DNA of 64,000 nucleotides from Polaribacter vadi (GTDB lineage Bacteria; Bacteroidota; Bacteroidia; Flavobacteriales; Flavobacteriaceae). The notes beneath the pieces are model-generated. The model worked only from the letters and a program-made list of their open reading frames with translations, was not told where the DNA came from and made no database searches. Location: positions 2,656,001-2,720,000 of the forward strand of contig NZ_CP017477.1 in the NCBI RefSeq assembly GCF_001761365.1. The letters are read 5' to 3'. Position numbers and translations under genes: made by a program. Below are positions 1 through 8,406 of the stretch, in pieces. Numbering within the stretch: position 1 is the first letter of the stretch; each line of letters starts with the position of its first letter.

Positions 1-28
1 AGTAAAATGTTATTGATATCAAAAATCA

Positions 29-931
29 TCAAAAATAAATTTCTTGAGCCAATCTAAAAGTATTTGCATGAGCATCTACAACAATATTTACATCTTTAGA
101 ATAGCCACCACCCATAGAACACATTACAGGAATTTTTAAATTAAAACAAGTTTGTAAAACGAATCGATCTCGTTCTTTGCAACCTTCAATAGTTAAAGAA
201 AGTTTTCCTAATTTATCAGTTTCTAAAACATCAACCCCACATAAATAATAAATGAAATCTGGTTTTTCTTGGTTGATGAGTTTTGGTAAAACTGTTTTTA
301 AGATTGATAAATATGCATCATCTTTTGTTTCGTTCTCTAACGCAATATCTAAATCAGATTTTTCTTTTATAAAAGGATAATTGCCTTTTCCATGCATCGA
401 AAATGTAAAAACTGTTTTATCATGTTGGAATATTTCTGCAGTTCCATTTCCTTGATGAACATCTAAATCTACAATGAGAATTTTAGTTGCTAAACCTTTA
501 TTTTGCAAATATTTTGCACCAATTGCTTGGTCATTTAACATACAAAAAGCTTCACCTCTGTTCGAAAATGCATGATGTGTTCCACCAGCAATATTCATCG
601 AAATTCCATTTTTTAAAGCAAATTCACTGGCTTTCATGGTGCCATCAGCAATAATCATTTCACGTTCTATTAAAACTTCAGATAATGGAAAACCTATTCT
701 TCTAGCTGCTTTTTGATTTAAGGTAATATTTAACAAATCGAAGAAGTATTCTGAATCGTGAACCGTAAAAAAATGTTTGTTATTAGGAATTTCTGGCTCA
801 AAAAAGTGCTCTTTATTGCAAGTTCCTTCGTAGATTAATTGTTCTGGAAGTAAATCATATTTTATCATCGGGAAACGATGTCCTTCTTTTAAAGGATGAT
901 GATATATTGGGTGATGCGCAATTTTTAGCAT
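29..931 (-). CDS. Histone deacetylase / acetoin utilisation (AcuC) family hydrolase
   Basis: A 300-residue cytoplasmic protein of the zinc-dependent arginase/deacetylase fold. Seen: GGTHHA at 116-121 (paired active-site histidines), DLDVHQGNGT at 155-164 (metal-binding Asp and His), CGVDVLETDKLG at 231-242 (third metal Asp) and GGGYS at 274-278. Bacterial members remove acetyl or related acyl groups from small amines or protein lysines; the substrate cannot be read here. The ATG start follows the MLKIAHHPIY opening, which is repeated word for word in the truncated duplicate upstream (1251-1424). The preceding gene on this strand ends at 1433, so the intact gene now lies about 500 bp downstream of its probable original operon position. 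Family assignment is secure, substrate unknown. Confidence 0.93.
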   Translation of the reverse strand: MLKIAHHPIYHHPLKEGHRFPMIKYDLLPEQLIYEGTCNKEHFFEPEIPNNKHFFTVHDSEYFFDLLNITLNQKAARRIGFPLSEVLIEREMIIADGTMKASEFALKNGISMNIAGGTHHAFSNRGEAFCMLNDQAIGAKYLQNKGLATKILIVDLDVHQGNGTAEIFQHDKTVFTFSMHGKGNYPFIKEKSDLDIALENETKDDAYLSILKTVLPKLINQEKPDFIYYLCGVDVLETDKLGKLSLTIEGCKERDRFVLQTCFNLKIPVMCSMGGGYSKDVNIVVDAHANTFRLAQEIYF

Positions 932-1008
932 TGTAGACTCTTAATATTTAATTTCTACAAAATAAGAAAAAGGGCTTTGTGTTTAAAAGAATTAAAGTAA
1001 AAAAAAGA

Positions 1009-1034
1009 ATTGCTGTTGTAACTACAACAGCAAT
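1009..1034 (-). terminator. Hairpin with T-tract, probable Rho-independent terminator on the minus strand
   Basis: Perfect 12-bp arms (1009-1020 and 1023-1034) separated by 2 bp. Read on the minus strand the stem is followed by TTC and a run of T. It would stop transcripts coming from the secreted-protein gene or the truncated duplicate before they enter the intact HDAC gene, although HDAC starts only about 80 bp further on. Confidence 0.6.
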
Positions 1035-1083
1035 CCAGGATAAACTGGGGGAAACTATTTCTGTTGAGGGATTTTTAAGCGCA

Positions 1084-1117
1084 TACAAATATACTATGCA
1101 TGCATAGTATATTTGTA
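1084..1117. repeat. Perfect 34-bp palindrome without spacer
   Basis: Two 17-bp arms meet at TGCA with no spacer; every base from 1084 to 1117 pairs. The central part contains ATGCATGCAT. It has no T-tract on either side, so it is not an ordinary terminator. A dimeric-protein site or mobile-element remnant is possible; no function can be read. Confidence 0.85.
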
Positions 1118-1250
1118 ATAAATTAGATAAACGGAATATTAAATTCTTTAAATAGAAGGTTTTATAGGTTGAAGATGTTTTTCTAAGGGAGTTTTTTTCA
1201 CATCTCATCCTTTTTTTAAGAACCTTTTCAGGTTTCACATAAGAATGTTT

Positions 1251-1424
1251 TCAATTAAGAATAGCTTTTATGCTGTCATCAGCATTTATCATTTCACGTT
1301 CAATTAAAACTTCAGATAATGGAATACCTGTTTTTCTAGTTTTTTTTTGATTTAAGGTAATATTTTGTAAATCGAAGAAGTATTCTGAATCGTAATAAAT
1401 TGGGTGATGCGCAATTTTTAGCAT
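1251..1424 (-). pseudogene. Truncated, in-frame-deleted duplicate of the HDAC-family gene 5' end
   Basis: Translation from the ATG at 1424 gives 57 residues: the opening MLKIAHHPIY matches the HDAC protein exactly, then the frame jumps directly to DSEYFFDL (HDAC residues 59-66) and continues with clear similarity through SEVLIEREM (HDAC 84-92), before diverging and stopping at 1251. About 48 internal codons are missing in frame and everything carrying the active site is lost. The start lies 8 bp after the stop of the upstream secreted-protein gene, suggesting this is the remnant of the original gene position and the intact copy lies downstream after tandem duplication. It cannot be a deacetylase; whether the short peptide is made is unknown. 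Confidence 0.85.
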
Positions 1425-1432
1425 TGAAAAAC

Positions 1433-2848
1433 TTAATCCGTAAACTTCTTAAAATTAAAATCTTTTGAAGAAGAATTATACCTTGCTTTTATAAAAAAAT
1501 CTTTATACTTAAAAACGGTACCTCCTTTATTCTTAGATTTAAATTCCTTCATTTTATCAAAAGCATTTTCCTCAATTTCTCCTTGAATATGATTAAAATC
1601 GGTATCTAACAAAGATTCAATTCTAGTAGTTTTGTTGTTCGTAAAAGAATTAAAAGCTATTTGAGTAGGATTAAAAAACACAGTTACAGCTCCAATAGAA
1701 CCAATTGGAATTCCTCCAAAAGGCATCATCATGCCTCCACCAGTATTTTGAACTATATAACCACCAATTGTTAAATGGTATCTATTTTTTACTTTTCTAA
1801 CAGATAAACCTGTATTCCCATTTGCAATTCTTCCTAAAAATCGTTTTGTTTTTCCTAATTCTCTATAAGAATCGAGCAAACCACCTTCTTGCATAATAGG
1901 GGTGTTTTTAAAAGTGATAGAATCGTTTTTAGTAGCAGAATACTCTTTTACTAAATTACCTGTTTCAAAATCTAAAATTTCAACTGTAAACTCATTTTTA
2001 GTGGTTGCTAACGTAAAAAGATAATCACCATTTAAATAAGAATTTGTTCTTTTTGCTTTTTCACCTAATTTGGGTTTTCTAAACTGAAAAGAGGTTGCTA
2101 ATAACGTGTTCAAATCTATTTGAAGAACTTGCGTAAACATTTTATGATGATCTAATGTGATCAAAATTGTATGATCTCTCACAAACATTTTTCTAAATTC
2201 AGAAGTTAATTCGATAGAATTTGGTGTATTTTCTTCAAATTTATTCAAATCGTCACCTTCTACTAAAAGAGAAGTAAGGTTTTTATTTTTACCTTTAGTA
2301 TCTATAAACCTTAGGTCAGTAACATTTATATTATTTTTTTGTGGATCTCCATTTTCGTTAAAAGTATAAATAGATAAACTATTATGTAACCTAGAACCAG
2401 CAATTAAGTAAAACTTATTTTTAGAAACTACAGTTTGTATAAATGTTTCATTTTTATCGATAGAAAACTCTTTCAATGAAGTGGAACCATCTTTAAAAGA
2501 AAATCTTACAGAAGCAAAATCTGTTTGATTTTTATTGGTTAAAAACACACGATAAGAATCGTCTTTAGAAGCGCTAGAACCAATAATAACCTTAAATTTT
2601 CTTCTTTTTTCTTCGGATGATATTTTCTCTGAAACCTTAAAATTAGCATCAATTTTGTATCCATACACGTTTTTTGCATCAGCAACAAAAAAAGCTATTT
2701 CATCAGTTTCTGTATTTACAACAGGAATTACATCTTTTATGTCTGATGATGAGGTTTTTAAATCGTTCTGAAAACTTACTAATGTTTCTTGGCAGAAAAC
2801 AGAAACATTAAAACTTATAAGTACTGCACTTACTATATTCTTTATCAT
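1433..2848 (-). CDS. Secreted or periplasmic protein of unknown function
   Basis: 471 residues with an N-terminal signal peptide (about residues 1-19, ending SVFCQ). The rest is rich in beta-type alternating patterns and reads like a chain of blades (repeated phrases such as KNEFTVEILDFETG), possibly a propeller-like sensor, but no named domain is recognised. A Gly/Met-rich loop (GGGMMMPFGG) lies near residues 375-385. The start is ATG at 2848. It follows metG by 9 bp on the same strand and is probably co-transcribed. I do not recognise a function. Confidence 0.8.
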   Translation of the reverse strand: MIKNIVSAVLISFNVSVFCQETLVSFQNDLKTSSSDIKDVIPVVNTETDEIAFFVADAKNVYGYKIDANFKVSEKISSEEKRRKFKVIIGSSASKDDSYRVFLTNKNQTDFASVRFSFKDGSTSLKEFSIDKNETFIQTVVSKNKFYLIAGSRLHNSLSIYTFNENGDPQKNNINVTDLRFIDTKGKNKNLTSLLVEGDDLNKFEENTPNSIELTSEFRKMFVRDHTILITLDHHKMFTQVLQIDLNTLLATSFQFRKPKLGEKAKRTNSYLNGDYLFTLATTKNEFTVEILDFETGNLVKEYSATKNDSITFKNTPIMQEGGLLDSYRELGKTKRFLGRIANGNTGLSVRKVKNRYHLTIGGYIVQNTGGGMMMPFGGIPIGSIGAVTVFFNPTQIAFNSFTNNKTTRIESLLDTDFNHIQGEIEENAFDKMKEFKSKNKGGTVFKYKDFFIKARYNSSSKDFNFKKFTD

Positions 2849-2857
2849 TTTATATTT

Positions 2858-4906
2858 TTAGCTAACTTCTTGTCCGTTTTTAACTTTCTTTCCTGGTTCC
2901 ATAAATGCTAGTTTTCCATCAGGAGTATCTGTCATCAAAATCATTCCTTGGCTTTCTACACCACGTATTTTTCTTGGTGCTAAATTCACTAAAACAGACA
3001 CTTGTTGCCCAATAATATCTTCAGGAGAAAAACTTTCTGCAATTCCAGAAACAATAGTTCTCACATCAATACCAACATCAACCTTAAGTTTTAAAAGCTT
3101 TTTAGTTTTGGCAACTTTTTCAGCTTCTAAAATTGTTCCGATTCTAATATCTAGTTTTGTAAAATCTTCAAAATCGATGGTTTCTTTTTGAGGAGCAACT
3201 ACTTTTTTCTCTTGCTCGTTGGCAATTTTAGTTGCTTCTAATTTTTCAATTTGAGCATCAATTGTTTTATCTTCAATTTTAGAGAACAATAATTCACCTT
3301 TTTCTATTTGATGATTTGCATCAATTAAAACGTTTTTTTCGGTGATGTTTTCCCAAGATAAGTTTGCATCAAGATTTAAAATTCCTTTTAATTTTGACGC
3401 TGTAAAAGGTAAAAATGGTTCTGCTAAAACTGCTAAAGCTGCTGATATTTGCAAAGCAACAAACATAATTGTTTGTACACGCTCTGCATCAACTTTAATC
3501 ATTTTCCAAGGTTCTTCATCAGCTAAATATTTGTTACCAAGTCTTGCTAAATTCATTAATTCTTGGCTTGCTTCTCTAAATCTATATCTTTCTATCGATT
3601 TTCCAATAATATTTGGAAACTCCTTAACAGCCGCTAAAACGTCTTCATCAATTTCTGAAAAATCGTTTGGTTCAGGTACAATTCCTGTATAATATTTGTT
3701 TGTTAAAACTACAACTCTATTGATAAAATTACCAAAAATGGCAACCAATTCGTTGTTGTTTTTCGCTTGAAAATCTTTCCAAGTAAAATCGTTGTCTTTA
3801 CTTTCTGGAGCGTTTGCAGTTAACGTATAACGTAAAACATCTTGCTGATTTGGAAATTCTTCCAAATATTCATGTAACCAAACTGCCCAATTTTTAGAAG
3901 TTGATAATTTATTACCTTCTAAATTTAAAAATTCGTTTGCAGGTACATTATCAGGTAAAATATAGTCTCCATGAGCTTTTAACATCGATGGAAAAATAAT
4001 ACAATGAAAAACAATGTTGTCTTTTCCAATAAAATGAACGAGTTTAGTATCGTCTTTTTTCCAATAATCTTCCCAATTTTCACCTTCTCTTGCTGCCCAT
4101 TCTTTGGTAGATGAAATGTAGCCAATAGGCGCATCAAACCAAACATATAAAACTTTTCCTTCAGCATCTTTTAAAGGAACAGGAATTCCCCAATCTAAAT
4201 CTCTAGTTACAGCTCTGGGTCTTAAACCATCGTTAATCCAAGAATTAACTTGACCTAAAACATTAGGTTTCCAGTCCTTTTTATTTCCAACCCAATTTTT
4301 TAAAAAAGCTTCATGTTTATCTAAAGGTAAAAACCAGTGTTTTGTTTCTTTAACGGTTGGTACATTTCCTGTAATTGCAGATTTTGGGTTAATTAAATCT
4401 GTTGCATTATGAGACGTTCCACAATTTTCACATTGATCTCCATAACTTTCTTCAAAGCCACATTTTGGGCAGGTTCCCACAATAAATCTATCAGCTAAAA
4501 ATTGATCTGCTTCAGCATCATACAATTGTGCTGAAGTTTCTTCAATAAACTCACCATCATTATACAATTTTGTAAAAAAATCTGAAGCTGTTTTATGATG
4601 AATTTCTGCAGAAGTTCTTGAATAATTATCAAAAGAAATACCAAAATCGGCAAAAGATTTTTTAATAATTGTATGATATTTATCAATAATATTTTGAGGA
4701 GAAATACCTTCTTTTTTGGCTCTCATTGGTATGGCTACACCATGTTCATCTGAGCCAGAAATAAAGGCAACATCTTTGCCTTTTAAGCGTAAATAACGTG
4801 CATAAATATCTGCTGGCACATACACACCTGCTAAATGACCAATATGAATTGGACCATTTGTATAAGGTAAAGCTGCTGTAATTGTATATCTTTTTGGAGT
4901 ATTCAT
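2858..4906 (-). CDS. metG: Methionine-tRNA ligase with C-terminal tRNA-binding domain
   Basis: Charges tRNA-Met with methionine in the cytoplasm. Seen: class I signature HIGH at residues 21-24, a zinc-knuckle pair CPKCG/CENCG at about 144-161, the KMSKS-type loop as KLSTSK near 335, and a C-terminal domain starting around [13 protein letters not shown] that matches the EMAPII/Trbp111 tRNA-binding fold ending in [11 protein letters not shown]. The 682-residue length fits the two-domain bacterial form. The ATG at 4906 is preceded about 40 bp upstream by a TACTTTTG box. Confidence 0.98.
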   Translation of the reverse strand: MNTPKRYTITAALPYTNGPIHIGHLAGVYVPADIYARYLRLKGKDVAFISGSDEHGVAIPMRAKKEGISPQNIIDKYHTIIKKSFADFGISFDNYSRTSAEIHHKTASDFFTKLYNDGEFIEETSAQLYDAEADQFLADRFIVGTCPKCGFEESYGDQCENCGTSHNATDLINPKSAITGNVPTVKETKHWFLPLDKHEAFLKNWVGNKKDWKPNVLGQVNSWINDGLRPRAVTRDLDWGIPVPLKDAEGKVLYVWFDAPIGYISSTKEWAAREGENWEDYWKKDDTKLVHFIGKDNIVFHCIIFPSMLKAHGDYILPDNVPANEFLNLEGNKLSTSKNWAVWLHEYLEEFPNQQDVLRYTLTANAPESKDNDFTWKDFQAKNNNELVAIFGNFINRVVVLTNKYYTGIVPEPNDFSEIDEDVLAAVKEFPNIIGKSIERYRFREASQELMNLARLGNKYLADEEPWKMIKVDAERVQTIMFVALQISAALAVLAEPFLPFTASKLKGILNLDANLSWENITEKNVLIDANHQIEKGELLFSKIEDKTIDAQIEKLEATKIANEQEKKVVAPQKETIDFEDFTKLDIRIGTILEAEKVAKTKKLLKLKVDVGIDVRTIVSGIAESFSPEDIIGQQVSVLVNLAPRKIRGVESQGMILMTDTPDGKLAFMEPGKKVKNGQEVS

Positions 4907-4944
4907 CCTATATTTCTTTATTTTAGGTACTTATTATTGAAGTG

Positions 4945-4952
4945 CAAAAGTA
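4945..4952 (-). promoter_or_regulatory. Bacteroidota -7 box (TACTTTTG) upstream of metG
   Basis: Minus-strand TACTTTTG fits the TAnnTTTG consensus of Bacteroidota housekeeping promoters. No clear -33 TTG was found at the usual distance. The expected leader would be roughly 35 to 40 nt. Confidence 0.5.
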
Positions 4953-5042
4953 CAAAAAACAGCGTTTTAATAACCATTGAAAATTGATACATTTACGTCA
5001 ATAAATTATTTAAATTAATAGAAACAAGAAACAATACACATT

Positions 5043-6053
5043 TTGAATATTAAATCACTTTTTACGATTGCTTTATTACTGATTATTACATCAGTAAACG
5101 CTCAAGAAAAATTAATAAGTCCACCATATTTAAAAGTTGGAGATACTATTGCTATTGTTGCACCTGCAGGAATTTTACAAGGTAGACAAGCAACAATTCA
5201 GCAAGCGCAAAAATTAGCAGAAAGTTGGGGTTTAAAAGTTGTAATAGGGAAAAATATTTACAGTCAAAATAATCATTTTGCAGGAACTGATGATGAACGT
5301 TGTCAAGATTTTCAAGACGCTTTAGATAATAAAAAGGTAAAAGCAATTTGGGCTGCAAGAGGTGGTTATGGTTCTGTAAGAATTTTAGATATGTTAGATT
5401 TTACTGAATTTAACAAGAATCCAAAATGGGTAATTGGGTATTCTGATATTACTGCGTTTCACAATCATATTCATAATTTAGGTTTTGAAACCTTGCATGC
5501 AATGATGCCAACAAGTTTAGAGGAAAAACCAGAAGAAATTATTGAAACAATAGCAACTTTTAAAAAAGCACTTTTTGGTGAAAATTTAAAATACGAAATA
5601 CCATCATCACCTTACAATAGAGTTACTTCGTCAAGCTCAGCACAAGCATCATCCAAAGAAATAAAAGGAGAATTAATAGGAGGAAACTTGGCAATTTTAA
5701 CTTCCATGTTAGGTTCTAAAAGTCAGTTAAAAACAGAAAATAAAATTTTATTTATTGAAGAAATTGGCGAGTATAAGTATTCGATTGATAGAATGTTGCA
5801 GAGTTTAAAACGTGCAGGATATTTTACCAAGGTAAACGCTGTTATTGTTGGTGATATGTCACTGATCAAAAAAAATACGACAAATTGGGGAAGTTCTATT
5901 GAGCAACTTATTCTAGATGTAATTCCAAAAGATATTCCTGTTTTATTTGATTTTCCTGCTGGTCATGAAGCAGAAAATAGAGCAATGATTTTTGGGAGAG
6001 TGATTAAGTTGGCAGTTGGCAGTGAACAGTATTCAGTGATTTTTGAAGACTAA
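5043..6053 (+). CDS. Secreted LD-carboxypeptidase (peptidase S66)
   Basis: Cleaves the L-Lys/Dap-D-Ala bond of tetrapeptides during murein recycling in this family. Seen: signal peptide at 1-20 ending VNAQ, RGGYGSVR at 106-113, the nucleophile motif GYSD with Ser134, the acidic motif FIEEIGE with Glu239, and GHEAEN with His308, giving the Ser-Glu-His triad. The signal peptide suggests a periplasmic enzyme, unlike cytoplasmic LdcA. The only plausible start is TTG at 5043; no ATG exists before the mature domain. The last 15 codons run into a CAGT-rich simple repeat shared with nearby gaps. The stop overlaps the convergent gene by 4 nt. Confidence 0.9.
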   Translation: MNIKSLFTIALLLIITSVNAQEKLISPPYLKVGDTIAIVAPAGILQGRQATIQQAQKLAESWGLKVVIGKNIYSQNNHFAGTDDERCQDFQDALDNKKVKAIWAARGGYGSVRILDMLDFTEFNKNPKWVIGYSDITAFHNHIHNLGFETLHAMMPTSLEEKPEEIIETIATFKKALFGENLKYEIPSSPYNRVTSSSSAQASSKEIKGELIGGNLAILTSMLGSKSQLKTENKILFIEEIGEYKYSIDRMLQSLKRAGYFTKVNAVIVGDMSLIKKNTTNWGSSIEQLILDVIPKDIPVLFDFPAGHEAENRAMIFGRVIKLAVGSEQYSVIFED

Positions 6054-6403
6054 ATAATTGTTTTTATTTTAAATAAAGTTGAGTCTATATCATTGTAAAG
6101 TTTTGAAAATCGTTGTTTTCTATTTTCTTGTTCTCTAAATTCTTTACCTTGAAATCCTCCAATAAGTTTAAATACCTTGAATTTAGAGTGATTATGATTT
6201 TCTTCATTTAAATTGAAATCGATATTTAAAATTTCCTTTTTGATGTCTTGAGAAAGTAATGTTTTTTTCATTTTATCAATAAATCCTTTTATTTCAATCT
6301 TAAATTGATTTATTTCATCATCAGTAATTATTTTATCATTTTGATGCCTTAAACATTCTGTTTTTAGGAATTCTAAATATATAATTAAAGTTTGTGCTTT
6401 CAT
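6050..6403 (-). CDS. Hypothetical protein of 117 residues
   Basis: A charged, mostly helical protein beginning MKAQTLIIYLEFLK and ending STLFKIKTII; no signal peptide or membrane segment. I chose the ATG at 6403 because the longer frame (to 6568) runs over the start of yraN on the other strand and is simple-sequence there. Its stop overlaps that of the LD-carboxypeptidase by 4 nt. Family not recognised. Codon use looks genuine, but the call rests only on that and on the open frame. Confidence 0.5.
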   Translation of the reverse strand: MKAQTLIIYLEFLKTECLRHQNDKIITDDEINQFKIEIKGFIDKMKKTLLSQDIKKEILNIDFNLNEENHNHSKFKVFKLIGGFQGKEFREQENRKQRFSKLYNDIDSTLFKIKTII

Positions 6404-6506
6404 ATCTCTATAAAAGTAACCAATAATTTGTAATTTAACAATCTTGGCAATTTTCATCAAAATGATGACTGCAAACTGCCTACTGAAAAACTGAAGACTA
6501 AAAAAA

Positions 6507-6866
6507 ATGGCAGAACATAACGAACTTGGTGAAAAAGGAGAAAAATTTGCAGTCGAATATCTACTCAAAAACGATTATAAAATCCTTGAAAAAAACTACA
6601 GATATTTAAAAGCTGAAGTAGATATTATTGCACAAAAAGGAAACACTTTAGTTGGTGTTGAAGTAAAAACAAGAAGCTCAGATTATTTTGGAGATCCACA
6701 AGATTTTATCACCCCTAAAAAAATAAAATTATTAGTTTCTGCAATCGATTATTATGTGGTACAAAGAGATTTAGATGTTGAGGTTCGTTTTGATATTATT
6801 GCTATTTTACATCAAAACAACAAGTTTACAATGGAGCATTTTGAAGATGCTTTTTTGTATTTTTAA
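6507..6866 (+). CDS. YraN/UPF0102 family nuclease-like protein
   Basis: 119 residues with the restriction-endonuclease-like core of the UPF0102 family: AEVDIIA (Glu37, Asp39) followed by GVEVKTRS (Glu52, Lys54), an E/D-xn-ExK catalytic pattern. Family members are presumed nucleases acting on DNA, possibly branched intermediates; the role is not settled. Length is normal. The ATG at 6507 starts MAEHNELGEKGE. A hairpin repeat at 6882-6902 follows. Confidence 0.9.
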   Translation: MAEHNELGEKGEKFAVEYLLKNDYKILEKNYRYLKAEVDIIAQKGNTLVGVEVKTRSSDYFGDPQDFITPKKIKLLVSAIDYYVVQRDLDVEVRFDIIAILHQNNKFTMEHFEDAFLYF

Positions 6867-6881
6867 TAGAATTAACTTGTC

Positions 6882-6902
6882 ATGCTGAATTTATTTCAGC
6901 AT
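6882..6902 (+). terminator. Hairpin of the GTCATGCTGAA dispersed-repeat type, likely terminator after yraN
   Basis: 8-bp arms ATGCTGAA/TTCAGCAT around a 5-nt loop, followed by CTTTTT on the plus strand. The sequence around it (CTTGTCATGCTGAATTT) belongs to a repeat I recognise as common in intergenic DNA of Flavobacteria. It lies between two convergent genes and probably terminates yraN. Confidence 0.6.
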
Positions 6903-6937
6903 CTTTTTATCAATCAAAATATCAATTTTAAAGATTC

Positions 6938-8308
6938 TTATTTCTTTTCTAAAAACTCCTTAACATCATTAATTTCATTAGGTTTTTCTATAATTTTTTT
7001 ATTTTTATCTAACACGAAATATGTAGGAGTAGAGTTTATTTGATAAGTTCTAGCTGTTTCGTTTACCCATTTATTTAAACCTAAAACATTGTGCCAACCT
7101 TGTAAATTTGTGTTTTTATAAGTGCTCCAAGCATAAGAATCGTTCTCTAAAGCAAACGCAATAACCTTCGTATTTGGCTTGGTTTTCATGTACGAATATA
7201 ATTCAGGAATTTCTCTTAAACAATGAGAACAACCTGTACTCCAAAAGACTAAAACATAATTTTCTGCATCATTTAAAGTAGATAGCTTTAAGTTTCTACC
7301 ATTTTCAGTCCAAGAAAAATCGGGTGCAATTCTGCCAATTTCAGCAGCAAACAACGCTTGTTTTTCGTTTTTGAATTTAGAGTCTTGCAAATTTATGGGT
7401 AATTTATTGTAATGTTTTTCAAACAGATAATCTATAATTTCTAAATTTTTAGAAGTCTCAAATTGCTCTATTAAAAACTGAATAATATCTCTCTTATAAC
7501 TTTGATTATTAATTTTAGAAAGCACAGTATCAATAGAAGATTTAAAAAGAACTTGTTGTTGCTCTAAATCTTCGGCATAATTTATATAAAACACATAATC
7601 TAAAACTCTGTTTATTAAAAAAGATGAATTCATTAAAGTTTTGTTCGAAAAATCTAAATAATCGAAAAAAGTATTTTTAATATTCGCCAAATAATCATTG
7701 GCAGAATTTAAAATTTCTGGAGTATTTTTTCTTGCACTAGCGATTATAAATGGAGCAACATATTTACCTTTTGCAGATTCAACATATTTGTTTTGAACAG
7801 CATTTACATCTCTATAAGCTTTTTTATATTTCTCTTTAAAATCTAAACTTGGGTTTTGTAAAACCGCTATTTGAATAGAGTCTAACCTTTGTTGCATCAT
7901 AGAAATATCTCTATTATAATTGTTGTAAAGAGTATTTTCAGACGATTCTGTATAAGCAACAGATTCTTGTGGATATTCAGGGTTAAAAATAAAAGAAACA
8001 TCTTCATTGTTGTAAAAAAAGTCAATAAAAGTTGCACCTTCTAAAGCATAGGTTGCTCTATAAGTTCCTGGTTTTGCAGATGCAGGTAATTTTAATGCAA
8101 AAGAGCTAACTGCTTCTTTTTTACCTCCAATTAAAAGAGAATCTGTTTTTAAAGTGGTGTTATTTACAAAGACTTGCTTTGTACCTTCAATTTTATAAAG
8201 AATTAGCCAATCTGTTTCTAATTTTGGACTCATTGCACCTTTTATTGTATGTTGAGCATACGAAATGGAAGAAATCAATAATAAGATTGGTAGTATTTTT
8301 TTTATCAT
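6938..8308 (-). CDS. Secreted thioredoxin-like (TlpA/ResA-type) protein
   Basis: 456 residues from the chosen ATG at 8308, which opens a normal signal peptide (MIKKILPILLLISSISYAQ); the open frame continues 54 nt upstream but adds a non-signal extension. An N-terminal DUF4369-like beta domain and a helical middle are followed by a C-terminal thioredoxin fold (APDFSW...) with the redox motif STGCSHCLREIP and the cis-Pro region NSTPTYFVLD. Such proteins face the periplasm and reduce or shuffle disulfides. The partner is unknown. Stands alone, convergent to yraN and divergent from the SDR gene. Confidence 0.85.
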   Translation of the reverse strand: MIKKILPILLLISSISYAQHTIKGAMSPKLETDWLILYKIEGTKQVFVNNTTLKTDSLLIGGKKEAVSSFALKLPASAKPGTYRATYALEGATFIDFFYNNEDVSFIFNPEYPQESVAYTESSENTLYNNYNRDISMMQQRLDSIQIAVLQNPSLDFKEKYKKAYRDVNAVQNKYVESAKGKYVAPFIIASARKNTPEILNSANDYLANIKNTFFDYLDFSNKTLMNSSFLINRVLDYVFYINYAEDLEQQQVLFKSSIDTVLSKINNQSYKRDIIQFLIEQFETSKNLEIIDYLFEKHYNKLPINLQDSKFKNEKQALFAAEIGRIAPDFSWTENGRNLKLSTLNDAENYVLVFWSTGCSHCLREIPELYSYMKTKPNTKVIAFALENDSYAWSTYKNTNLQGWHNVLGLNKWVNETARTYQINSTPTYFVLDKNKKIIEKPNEINDVKEFLEKK

Positions 8309-8406
8309 TTTAATCAGTTTTTCTATGAAGATATTTGTCAACAAGTGTACCAAAAATAACATTTCTCATTTAAAATGAATTATATTGTAACGTTAAATTA
8401 TATGTT

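Larger units (their letters stand above)
932..1250. other. Gene-free stretch with two inverted repeats between the HDAC gene and its duplicate
   Basis: No convincing gene. It holds a 12-bp-arm hairpin (1009-1034) followed on the minus strand by a T-run, a GGGGGAAA motif (1047-1054) and a perfect 34-bp palindrome (1084-1117). A 96-codon open frame crosses all of these on the minus strand but has low-complexity composition, so I do not call it. Confidence 0.6.

Noticed and set aside
948-1238. 96-codon open frame on the minus strand
   Set aside because: It crosses a terminator hairpin and a perfect palindrome, and has low-complexity and hydrophobic residues without a recognisable domain.
6404-6568. 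N-terminal extension of the 6050-6403 protein
   Set aside because: It runs antisense over the yraN start and its residues look like simple sequence.
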